Below are positions 47,699 to 55,330 of a DNA stretch of 64,000 nucleotides, in pieces (positions within the stretch are counted from its first letter, which is position 1; every line of letters begins with the position of its first letter). The position numbers and the translations under genes are program-made. Below the pieces are notes generated by a model. That model did no database searches and was not told where the DNA came from. It saw only the letters and a program-made list of their open reading frames with translations. The stretch spans positions 620,001 to 684,000 of the forward strand of contig NZ_JAERQY020000001.1 of NCBI RefSeq assembly GCF_016735495.2, in the 5' to 3' direction. The DNA comes from Lysobacter sp. MMG2. Its GTDB lineage: Bacteria; Pseudomonadota; Gammaproteobacteria; Xanthomonadales; Xanthomonadaceae.

Positions 47699-49021
47699 GT
47701 GTTGAAGCCGCTCAGTCTTGCGCTGCTGGCCGCGATGGCCAGTGTTCCAGTTCATGCCGCCCAGCCTGCCGCCGGAGCGGCCAAGGATGCGCTCCAGGCG
47801 CTCCAGTGCGGCCAGGTGTTCGACGCCCGCACCGGCAAGCTCACCGGCCCGCAGACGCTGGTCGTCCGCCAGGGGAAGATCGAGCAGGTCGTCGGCGGCA
47901 CCGCCGCGGACATCGCCGGCGCCACCCGCGTCGACCTGAGCGGCCACACCTGCATGCCCGGCTGGACCGACCTGCACGTGCACCTGGGCAGCCAGTCCAG
48001 CCCGCAGAGCTATTCCGAAGGCTTCCGCCTGGATGACGTGGACTACGCCTTCCGTTCCGTGGATTACGCGAACAAAACGCTGATGGCCGGCTTCACCAGC
48101 GTGCGCGACCTCGGCGGCGAAGTCAGCCCGCACCTGCGCGACGCGATCAACCAGGGCCTGGTCGACGGCCCACGCATCTGGGCAGCCGGCAAGTCCATCG
48201 CCACCACCGGTGGCCATGCCGATCCCACCAACGGCTACAACGACGCGCTCTCGCACCTGATTGGCCCGCCCGGCCCGACCGAAGGCGTCATCAACTCCAT
48301 CGACGACGCCCGCCAGGCCGTGCGCCAGCGCTACAAGGAAGGCAGCGACGTCATCAAGATCACCGCCACCGGCGGCGTGCTGTCGTACGCCAAGTCCGGC
48401 GATGCGCCGCAGTTCACCGTCGAGGAAGTGAAGGCCATCGTCGACACGGCCAAGGACTACGGCTACCGCGTCGCCGCGCACGCGCACGGCGAGGAAGGCA
48501 TGAAGCGCGCGGTGCTCGGCGGCGTCACGTCCATCGAGCACGGCACCTACATGAGCGACGACGTGATGAAGCTCATGAAGCAGCACGGCACCTGGTACGT
48601 GCCCACCATCTACGCCGGCCGCTTCGTCGCCGACAAGGCCAAGATCGACGGCTACTTCCCCGATGTCGTGCGCCCGAAGGCGCAGCGCATCGGCGCGCTC
48701 ATCCAGGACACCGCCGGCAAGGCCTACAAGAACGGCGTGAAGATCGCCTTCGGCACGGACATGGGCGTGGGCCCGCACGGCGACAACGCGCGCGAGTTCA
48801 TCTACATGGTGGAAGCGGGAATTCCCGCGCCGGTCGCGTTCCAGGCCGCGACCATCCGCGCCGCCGAAGTGCTGGGCGTGGACGACCAGGGCGTGATCGA
48901 AGTGGGCAAGCGCGCCGACATCGTCGCCGTGCCGGGCAATCCGCTGGAGGACATCCAGCAGGTGATGAAGGTCGACTTCGTGATGAAGGACGGTACGGTC
49001 TACCGCACGCCGGAAGCCTGA
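47699..49021 (+). CDS. Exported metal-dependent amidohydrolase
   Basis: The 440-residue protein has a signal peptide (LKPLSLALLAAMASVPVHA) and an amidohydrolase (beta/alpha)8 barrel. Metal ligands are visible: DLHVHLG for the HxH pair, VIKITATGGV with the Lys likely carboxylated, AAHAHGEEG, SIEHGTY and FGTDMGVGPHGDN with the final Asp. The domain order resembles the imidazolonepropionase/Xaa-Pro dipeptidase branch seen in Xanthomonads and Caulobacter. The start is GTG 47699 with GGGGAG 6 bases upstream; TTG 47702 is a possible alternative. The substrate is unknown; a cyclic or prolyl dipeptide is the usual guess for this branch. Confidence 0.88.
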   Translation: MLKPLSLALLAAMASVPVHAAQPAAGAAKDALQALQCGQVFDARTGKLTGPQTLVVRQGKIEQVVGGTAADIAGATRVDLSGHTCMPGWTDLHVHLGSQSSPQSYSEGFRLDDVDYAFRSVDYANKTLMAGFTSVRDLGGEVSPHLRDAINQGLVDGPRIWAAGKSIATTGGHADPTNGYNDALSHLIGPPGPTEGVINSIDDARQAVRQRYKEGSDVIKITATGGVLSYAKSGDAPQFTVEEVKAIVDTAKDYGYRVAAHAHGEEGMKRAVLGGVTSIEHGTYMSDDVMKLMKQHGTWYVPTIYAGRFVADKAKIDGYFPDVVRPKAQRIGALIQDTAGKAYKNGVKIAFGTDMGVGPHGDNAREFIYMVEAGIPAPVAFQAATIRAAEVLGVDDQGVIEVGKRADIVAVPGNPLEDIQQVMKVDFVMKDGTVYRTPEA

Positions 49022-49043
49022 TCCTTGCGCGCGTCGGGGTCGC

Positions 49044-49652
49044 CTAGCGCGACCTCGACGCGACGACCACGCTCGCCAGCCACACCAGCAGCAACAACCG
49101 CTGCGCGAGCGGGCCGACGAGCACCGCGGGCGGCAGCACATTGAGCACCACCGCAAGCGCACCGGCCACGAGGAACACCACCGCCACGTGCCGCCATGCG
49201 TGCTCACGCAGCACGCCCATGCCCAGCAGCAGCGCGCCCGGCGCGAACGCCAGCCACCACAGCAGCCAGGCCGTGGCATGGCGCTGGCTGACCGCGCCGT
49301 CCAGGTCGTGCGGGTCCAGCGTCAGCAGCCCCTGCGCGGCGAACGCCAAGGCCGAGATCACCAGCATCCAGGCGCCCAGTGGCGCGAGGCGGCCGATGCC
49401 GTCGGGCAAGCGCCCACGCAGCCGCACGAACGTCCACGCCGCCAGCAGGCCGGGCAGCACGAATCCGAGCAGGTTGAAGAACACCGCACCCGGGACACCG
49501 CGCGCGCCCAGCAATCCCAGCGGGTGCTGCGCATGCGAAAACGCCGGCAAGGCCGCCGCGAATCCCAGCACCGCCACGACGCAGCAGGCGGCGGCCAGCC
49601 AGCCGGCAAGGCCATCGAACCGGGACGGAGATTGCGCGCTCGGACGACTCAT
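49044..49652 (-). CDS. DUF998-type membrane protein
   Basis: The 202-residue protein has about six membrane segments and almost no polar loops: around WLAAACCVVAVLGFAAALPA, then VFFNLLGFVLPGLLAAWTFV, LGAWMLVISALAFAAQGLLT, AWLLWWLAFAPGALLLGMGV, VAVVFLVAGALAVVLNVL and LLLLVWLASVVVA. The mid-sequence motif DPHDLDGAVSQRHATAW, with a conserved His after the third helix, fits DUF998. Function of the family is unknown. It converges with the amidohydrolase gene, with 22 bases between stops, and is divergent from the thioredoxin gene. Confidence 0.75.
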   Translation of the reverse strand: MSRPSAQSPSRFDGLAGWLAAACCVVAVLGFAAALPAFSHAQHPLGLLGARGVPGAVFFNLLGFVLPGLLAAWTFVRLRGRLPDGIGRLAPLGAWMLVISALAFAAQGLLTLDPHDLDGAVSQRHATAWLLWWLAFAPGALLLGMGVLREHAWRHVAVVFLVAGALAVVLNVLPPAVLVGPLAQRLLLLVWLASVVVASRSR

Positions 49653-49751
49653 GCCCGCATGCTAGCGTGACCGCCCGCATGGCGCCCGTCCCGGCTTGGC
49701 AAGGACACGCGCCGTCCCCATCTCCCGAGCATTGCCCACGAGCCCCCGCCG

Positions 49752-50636
49752 ATGATGTCCGACGCCTCCGCCCACGCCCACGTTTTCGACGCCACCGCCG
49801 ACAATTTCGAGACCGAAGTCCTGCAGAAGTCGCTGCAGACGCCGGTTTTGGTCGATTTCTGGGCCGAATGGTGCGGTCCGTGCAAAACGCTCGGGCCGAT
49901 CCTGGAGAAGCTCGCCGCCGACTACCACGGCGCGTTCCGCCTGGCGAAGGTCGACGTGGACAAGGAGCCGCAACTGGCGGGTGCGTTCCAGGTGCGTTCG
50001 ATCCCGACCGTGTTCCTGGTGAAGGACGGGCAGCTGGTCGACGGCTTCCCCGGCGCGCTGCCCGAAGGTCAGCTGCGCGAGTTCCTCGCCCATCACGGCA
50101 TCCAGCCCGCGCCGGCGAACGACGAGTCCACCGACGTCGCGCTGGAGGAAGCCGCCGCGCCGATCGATCCGCATGCGGAAGTGGTGCGCCTGCGTCATGA
50201 ATCCGAAGCGGCGCCCGACAACGCCGAGCTCAAGCTCGACCTTGCCCTGGCCCTGCTGCGCACCGGCGCGGCGCAGGAAGCCGAGCAGCTGCTCGACGCC
50301 CTGCCCGCCAATCTCGCCACCGACGACCGCGCCCAGCGCGCCCGCTCGCGCCTGGGCTTTGCCGCGCTGCTGAAGGACGCGCCGGCGCGGGAAGTGCTCG
50401 AAGCGGCCATCGCCGGCGATCCCGACGACCTGCGCGCCCGTCACCTCCTGGGCGTCCTGCGCCTGGTCGACGGCGATGCCGAGGCCGGGCTGGAGCAGTT
50501 CCTGGAAATGCTCCGCCGCAACCGCGGCTACGAGGACGGCCTGCCCCGCAAGGCCCTGATCGACGCCTTCCGCGTGATCGAGGACGAAGACCTGGTGGGC
50601 CGCTACCGCCGGAAGATGTCGTCGCTGCTGTTCTGA
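49752..50636 (+). CDS. cnoX: CnoX/YbbN-like thioredoxin with TPR domain
   Basis: CnoX proteins are redox chaperones that hand clients to GroEL under oxidative stress. The 294-residue product has an N-terminal thioredoxin domain (residues 1-115) with the full WCGPC motif (Cys41, Cys44), and a C-terminal TPR-like domain (about 140-294). In E. coli CnoX the first active-site Cys is replaced, so this version should keep thiol-disulfide activity, as described for Caulobacter CnoX. ATG 49752 is followed by another ATG at 49755, either of which could be used. Confidence 0.88.
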   Translation: MMSDASAHAHVFDATADNFETEVLQKSLQTPVLVDFWAEWCGPCKTLGPILEKLAADYHGAFRLAKVDVDKEPQLAGAFQVRSIPTVFLVKDGQLVDGFPGALPEGQLREFLAHHGIQPAPANDESTDVALEEAAAPIDPHAEVVRLRHESEAAPDNAELKLDLALALLRTGAAQEAEQLLDALPANLATDDRAQRARSRLGFAALLKDAPAREVLEAAIAGDPDDLRARHLLGVLRLVDGDAEAGLEQFLEMLRRNRGYEDGLPRKALIDAFRVIEDEDLVGRYRRKMSSLLF

Positions 50637-50649
50637 TCGACGGCAGCAC

Positions 50650-50732
50650 GTAGCCCGGGTAAGCGAAGCGCACCCGGGGACGCTCGCCGCCGAACGGTCC
50701 AAACCCGGGTGCGCTCCGCTTACCCGGGCTAT
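50650..50732. repeat. Inverted pair of GTAG-headed REPs
   Basis: Forward unit GTAGCCCGGGTAAGCG (50650-50680) faces an inverted unit ending CTTACCCGGGCTAT (50703-50732), with 22 bases between. It matches the pair at 15599-15673. Confidence 0.82.
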
Positions 50733-50786
50733 CACGATACGCATCCGTATGGCAGGCTGTGCGCCCCACACGCAGCCCCGCTCCGA

Positions 50787-51257
50787 ATGAAAGCCAGTGT
50801 CCTGCGCCGCGGCCTCAACTTCTGGCCGCCGTTTCTTTTCAGCGGCATCCACGTCACGCAGATCTCCGACGACTACCGCCACGCGCACGTCGAACTGCGC
50901 ATGCGCCCCTGGAACCGCAACTACGTCGGCACGCATTTCGGCGGCAGCCTGTTCGCGATGACCGATCCGTTCTGGATGCTGCTGGCGATGAATGCCCTGG
51001 GCCGCGAGTACTGGGTCTGGGACAAGGCCGGCGAGATCGAATTCGTGAAGCCCGGTCGCGGCACCGTGCACGCCGACTTCCGCCTGCGCGATGAAGCGCT
51101 CGACGAACTTCGCGCCGCCACCGCGAACGGCGAGAAGGCACTGCGCTGGTTTGACACCGATATCACCGATGCACAGGGCGAGGTCGTCGCACGCGTGCGC
51201 AAGCAGCTCTACGTGAGGCGCAAACCCGCACATCGCGAAGGCGCCGACAGCGTGTAG
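50787..51257 (+). CDS. DUF4442 hot-dog-fold protein
   Basis: The 156-residue protein resembles DUF4442 and the thioesterase superfamily: KASVLRRGLNFWPPFLFSGI, MRPWNRNYVGTHFGGSLFAM and GEIEFVKPGRGTVHADF. The NYVGTHFGGSLF segment is the family signature. ATG 50787 was chosen because the frame upstream runs through the REP pair. Acyl-CoA thioesterase activity is plausible but not shown. It precedes the kinase gene by 163 bases and is not obviously linked to it. Confidence 0.82.
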   Translation: MKASVLRRGLNFWPPFLFSGIHVTQISDDYRHAHVELRMRPWNRNYVGTHFGGSLFAMTDPFWMLLAMNALGREYWVWDKAGEIEFVKPGRGTVHADFRLRDEALDELRAATANGEKALRWFDTDITDAQGEVVARVRKQLYVRRKPAHREGADSV

Positions 51258-51420
51258 GAAACGGCAGAAACCGCCCAAAATCCGGCCGTTTCCGACAAAA
51301 ACTGACGCTGTGCGTCATCACACTGAACCAACGATCGTGCGCACATCGTGGATGTGATGGGCACGTCGTGAGCTTTCCCCTCTCTCGGCGTATGCTCCTG
51401 CTTCGCGACAGGGGGCCGCG

Positions 51421-53424
51421 ATGTCCGGTTCTGCAGGCAACAACGACAACACATCGCCATTGCCGGAGATCGCCGGTTATCGCCTGCACAAGGTGATCAA
51501 CCACGGCGGCATGTCGACCGTGTACCTGGGAAACCAGCTTGCGCTCGCGCGCGAGGTGGCGATCAAGGTGATGTTGCCGCTCGCGCTCGCCGACGAAGTC
51601 AGCCGTCGTCGCTTCGAGAACGAAGTGCGCACGATCGCGCGACTGGAACATCCCAACATCGTCGGCATCCACGAAGTGGGCCGCACGTTCGACGGCCTGC
51701 CCTACTACGCGATGCCCTACCTGCCGCGCGGCCACCTCGGCCAGCGCGAGCTGAGCAAGGATGAACCGCGCGCGATCGAGATCGCGCTGACGCTGCTTCA
51801 GGCGCTGGACTACGCGCATGCGCGCGGCGTCGTGCATCGCGACGTCAAGGCCGAGAACGTGCTGTTCGACGAAAGCGAGCGCGTGCTGCTCGCCGATTTC
51901 GGCATCGCGCTGCGCCGAGGCTTCGGCCCGCGCGTTACGACGGCGGGCCTTGCCGTGGGCAGCACCGCGTACATGGCGCCCGAACAGGCGCGCGGCGAAG
52001 ACGTCGACGGCCGCGCGGACCTCTACAGCATGGGCGTGCTGCTGTGGGAAATGCTCACCGGACGCCTGCCCTTCGAAGCCGCCGACGCCTTGTCGATGGC
52101 GGTGATGCACGCACAGGATCCGATTCCGAAACTTCCGCAGCATCTGCGCCACTGGCAGCGCTTCATGAATCGTGCGCTGTCCAAGCAGGCCGCGCATCGC
52201 TTCCAGGATGCGACGCAGATGGCCAACGCGATCCGCGGCGTGCAACAGCGCAAGCCGTGGACCGGCGCGGTGGAGAGTCTTCGCCGCCTGCGCCCGACGC
52301 AGCGCTGGGCGATGCCGGTGTGGGCGACGCTCGGCGTGACCGCGGTGACGCTGGTCGTGCTCGCTTTCAGCCTGGGCCGCGACGAGGCCGAAAAACCCGC
52401 GCCGATGACGCCCATCGCGACGGCACCGCAGGCGACGCCGTCGGTCGACCCGACCGCCGCGATGCTGCAACCGCTGCCCGAGGCGCCGCTGCAGCATGCG
52501 CTGGAGGACGCGCGCCAGCAGATCGCGCGCGGCCGCCTGACCGAGCCGGAGGATGCCAATGCCTTCGACAGCGTGCTCCTCGCCTGGCACACCGACAGCA
52601 CGCATCCCGACGTGGCCAAGGCCATCGACCAGCTCACGGCGGCGTTTTCCGATCACCTCGTTCGCGCAGTGAAGGACGGCAAGGACGATCGTGCTCGCGA
52701 ACTGGCCTCGCGCGCGGCCGCGCTGGGCCAACAGACGGGCACCGCCAATTCGGCGGCGCAGCAGCAGTTGCGTGAGGCGACCGGCAAGGCGCTCGACGCG
52801 CGCCTGCAGAAGGCCGTCACCCGCCGCGATGCCGCCGACGCGCAGCGCCTGACCGCGCTGGCCGAACAGTTGCAGATGCCACGCAAACTCGACCCGCGCC
52901 TGATCGCGCAGGCCAAGGCGCTGCCGAAGGGCCTGGCGCGCGGCAGCAAGATCGAGACGGCCTCGCTGAGCAGTGCAAAGGTCAGCGTCGCGCTGACGCC
53001 ACGGCCAGTGAGCCGCCGCGAATACGCGCGCTTCGCCGCAGCCAACGGCCGCGAGCCAGCGCTGTGCCGCGAGCGCGCTTCGTTGTTGCGCGTGCTCGAT
53101 CCGCGCGACTGGCAGTCGCCCGGTTTCCGCCAGGACGAAAACGACCCGGTGGTCTGCATCTCCCTGGAAGACGCGCAGGCCTACGCGCACTGGTACAGCG
53201 CGCAGACCGGACGCCGTTACCGCCTGCCGAGCGCGGAAGAGATCGCGCAGACGGGGGTGGAGATCGACGGCCGCGCGGTGTCGCTGTGGCTGCGCGATTG
53301 CGGCCAAAACTGCCAGCAGCGCCAGGTCAGCGGCGGTTCCTGGCGCAGCCACGAGGGCCAGCGCACGCTCGCGGCAGCGCGCGGGTACGACGACGTCGGG
53401 TTCCGCCTCGTGCGCGAGCGCTGA
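51421..53424 (+). CDS. Transmembrane Ser/Thr protein kinase with C-terminal FGE-like domain
   Basis: The 667-residue protein starts with a Hanks-type kinase domain (about 18-275). Catalytic residues are in place: glycine loop NHGGMSTVYLG, Lys49 in AIK, HRDVKAEN with Asp141, DFG at 159-161 and APE at 186-188. One membrane segment lies at 299-318, so the kinase is cytoplasmic and the rest periplasmic. The C-terminal third (about 520-667) resembles a formylglycine-generating-enzyme domain (YARFAAANG, QAYAHWYSAQTGRRYRLPSA, SGGSW, DDVGFRLV). The catalytic Cys pair expected after GGS is missing, so it is probably a ligand-binding or sensing module. The intervening part (about 340-500) is Ala/Gln-rich and helical. 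Substrates are unknown. Confidence 0.9.
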   Translation: MSGSAGNNDNTSPLPEIAGYRLHKVINHGGMSTVYLGNQLALAREVAIKVMLPLALADEVSRRRFENEVRTIARLEHPNIVGIHEVGRTFDGLPYYAMPYLPRGHLGQRELSKDEPRAIEIALTLLQALDYAHARGVVHRDVKAENVLFDESERVLLADFGIALRRGFGPRVTTAGLAVGSTAYMAPEQARGEDVDGRADLYSMGVLLWEMLTGRLPFEAADALSMAVMHAQDPIPKLPQHLRHWQRFMNRALSKQAAHRFQDATQMANAIRGVQQRKPWTGAVESLRRLRPTQRWAMPVWATLGVTAVTLVVLAFSLGRDEAEKPAPMTPIATAPQATPSVDPTAAMLQPLPEAPLQHALEDARQQIARGRLTEPEDANAFDSVLLAWHTDSTHPDVAKAIDQLTAAFSDHLVRAVKDGKDDRARELASRAAALGQQTGTANSAAQQQLREATGKALDARLQKAVTRRDAADAQRLTALAEQLQMPRKLDPRLIAQAKALPKGLARGSKIETASLSSAKVSVALTPRPVSRREYARFAAANGREPALCRERASLLRVLDPRDWQSPGFRQDENDPVVCISLEDAQAYAHWYSAQTGRRYRLPSAEEIAQTGVEIDGRAVSLWLRDCGQNCQQRQVSGGSWRSHEGQRTLAAARGYDDVGFRLVRER

Positions 53425-53528
53425 GGCGCCGCCGTCCACGCCAACGGCCGCCGAGCGCGGCCCATGCGACGCTGCGATCCGCCCGCGTATGCCAACTGCG
53501 GGTGGTCGATCGCCTTACAATCCGCGCC

Positions 53529-54239
53529 ATGCCGACCTCCCCCGAGTCCCCCGCCGCCGCGCCGATCCGGCCCGCCGCGCCCAAGCCGAGCCTGCAGAAG
53601 CTCTTCCTCACCGGCCTTCTGACCCTGCTGCCGATCTGGCTGACCTGGGTCGTGGTCAAGTTCGTGTTCGTGATGCTGTCGGACATCAGCCAGCCGTTCA
53701 TCACGCCGATGCTGCAGAACCTGGCGACGACCTACCCGCGCCTGCACTGGCTGGACGACCAGTGGGTGCGCACCGTGCTCGCGTTGCTGGCGACGCTGGC
53801 GGTGATCCTCTTCTCCGGCGTGATGGCGCGCTACGTGCTGGGGCAGCGCCTGCTGCGCTGGTTCGAGGCGCTGATCGGGCGCATTCCGCTGGCGAGCATC
53901 GTCTACAGCAGCGCACGGCAATTGCTCGACATCCTGCAGACCAAGCCCGACGGCACGCAGCGGGTGGTGCTGGTGGATTTCCCGCACAAGGAAATGAAGT
54001 CGATTGGTTTTGTCACGCGCGTGATCCGCGAACACGGCACCGGCCGTGAACTCGCCGCGGTGTACGTGCCGACCACGCCGAATCCGACCTCCGGGTATCT
54101 GGAAATCGTGCCGGTGGAGAAAATCACGCCGACCGACTGGACCGTGGATCAGGCGATGAGTTTCATCATCTCCGGCGGCGCGGTGGCGCCCGACAGCATT
54201 CCGTTCTCGCCGCCTTCGGTGGACGAAAAGCCGCACTGA
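53529..54239 (+). CDS. DUF502 family membrane protein
   Basis: The 236-residue protein has two membrane segments: SLQKLFLTGLLTLLPIWLTW (about 21-42) and VRTVLALLATLAVILFSGVM (about 80-101). The conserved DUF502 part follows: IPLASIVYSSARQLLDIL, then VVLVDFPHKEMKSIGFVT and VYVPTTPNPTSGYLEIVP. ATG 53529 was chosen because the upstream frame overlaps the kinase gene. Function of the family is unknown. The queuosine-precursor transporter follows 38 bases later and is probably co-transcribed. Confidence 0.9.
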   Translation: MPTSPESPAAAPIRPAAPKPSLQKLFLTGLLTLLPIWLTWVVVKFVFVMLSDISQPFITPMLQNLATTYPRLHWLDDQWVRTVLALLATLAVILFSGVMARYVLGQRLLRWFEALIGRIPLASIVYSSARQLLDILQTKPDGTQRVVLVDFPHKEMKSIGFVTRVIREHGTGRELAAVYVPTTPNPTSGYLEIVPVEKITPTDWTVDQAMSFIISGGAVAPDSIPFSPPSVDEKPH

Positions 54240-54277
54240 CAACCGCACCGACGTCGCGTGAAGGGGAGAAGCGCACC

Positions 54278-55072
54278 GTGAGCGAACCCGTGTCCCAATT
54301 CGTCGTCGCACGCACGCTCGACGATCGCGCGGTGCGACTGTTCATCGTGCTTGCCGGGTTCTTCTGCGTGAACGCGGTGCTGGCCGAGTTCATCGGCGTG
54401 AAGATCTTCGCGCTGGAAGAAACGCTGGGCATCGATCCGCTGCACTGGAACCTGTTCGGCCAGACCGGTTCGCTGAGCTTCACCGCCGGCACGTTGCTGT
54501 GGCCGGTGGTGTTCCTGATGACCGACGTCATCAATGAGTTCTTCGGCCGTCGCGGCGTGCGCATGATCTCGTGGCTCGCGGCGGGCCTGATCGTGTACGG
54601 CTTCGTGTTCGCCTTCGCCGCGATCGCCATCGCGCCGGCGGACTGGTGGGTGAAGGCCGCGCAGTCGCAGGGCGTGGACGACTACCAGGCGGCGTTCGCG
54701 GCGGTGTTCGGTCAGGGGCTGTGGACGATCGCCGGCTCGCTGGTGGCTTTCATGATCGGCCAGCTGATCGACGTGGCGGTATTCCACCGCATCCGCAGCG
54801 TCACCGGAGAGAAGTGGGTGTGGTTGCGCGCGACCGGTTCGACCGCCGTCTCGCAGCTGGTGGACAGCTTCGTCGTGCTCTACATCGCCTTCGTGCTGGG
54901 GCCGCAGAAGTGGCCGACCTCGCTGTTCCTCGCGGTCAGCACGGTCAATTACGCCTACAAGATGCTGGCGGCGATCGCGCTGATTCCGCTGATCTATCTG
55001 GTGCGCGCGGGCATCACGCGCTACCTGGGCGAGGCGCGCGCGCAGGAGCTGCGCGAGCAGGCGGCCGCGTAG
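54278..55072 (+). CDS. Queuosine precursor transporter (VUT family, YhhQ-like)
   Basis: YhhQ-type proteins import 7-cyano-7-deazaguanine or a related queuosine precursor. The 264-residue protein has about six membrane segments, with family motifs AEFIGVKIFAL, GTLLWPVVFLMTDVINEFFG and WLRATGSTAVSQLVDSFVV. The start is GTG 54278, preceded by AAGGGGAG. It follows the DUF502 gene by 38 bases. The substrate assignment follows the family; energy coupling is unknown. Confidence 0.9.
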   Translation: MSEPVSQFVVARTLDDRAVRLFIVLAGFFCVNAVLAEFIGVKIFALEETLGIDPLHWNLFGQTGSLSFTAGTLLWPVVFLMTDVINEFFGRRGVRMISWLAAGLIVYGFVFAFAAIAIAPADWWVKAAQSQGVDDYQAAFAAVFGQGLWTIAGSLVAFMIGQLIDVAVFHRIRSVTGEKWVWLRATGSTAVSQLVDSFVVLYIAFVLGPQKWPTSLFLAVSTVNYAYKMLAAIALIPLIYLVRAGITRYLGEARAQELREQAAA

Positions 55073-55083
55073 GGATTGTTGCC

Positions 55084-55211
55084 GTCATCCCCGCGAAGGC
55101 GGGGATCCAACCATCCGGACCATCACGCCTTCTGGAGAGGGTGATACGCCTGCGCGTTGGATGGTGCCGCCATGCGGCGGCCCAAAAACACCCCGCCTTC
55201 GCGGGAATGAC
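55084..55211. repeat. Composite inverted repeat module, family A copy 2
   Basis: A forward GTCATCCCCGC hairpin (55084-55108) and an inverted CCCGCCTTCGCGGGAATGAC unit flank a spacer with CCATCACGCC, GTGATACGCCTGCG and GTTGGAT, shared with 4850-4949. This copy carries an extra segment of about 29 bases containing GCCGCCATGCGGCGGC, a palindrome of its own. Confidence 0.72.
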
Positions 55212-55273
55212 AGCTATCGCCGCATGCCCTGCAAAACGCGACGGCTGCCCCGCACGCATGACCTTCGGCCCAT

Positions 55274-55313
55274 GCCACCCCGGGGTGGCCGGGCGAGCCT
55301 TCGGGGTCGCCCG
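55274..55313 (+). promoter_or_regulatory. Two stable hairpins in the leader of DUF885 gene 1
   Basis: GCCACCCCGGGGTGGC (perfect palindrome, 55274-55289) is followed by CGGGCGA...CC, loop TTCG, GG...TCGCCCG (55290-55313), a stem capped by a UUCG tetraloop. They end 17 bases before the start codon, and no good Shine-Dalgarno is visible. The role is unknown. Confidence 0.5.
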
Positions 55314-55330
55314 TCAACCCGGACTTTCCC

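Noticed and set aside
51421-53424. Active formylglycine-generating enzyme fused to the kinase
   Set aside because: The Cys pair that follows GGS in true FGE is absent; only fold-level resemblance is claimed.
51163-53439. 758-codon open frame opposite the kinase gene
   Set aside because: Antisense shadow; catalytic kinase motifs are all on the plus strand.
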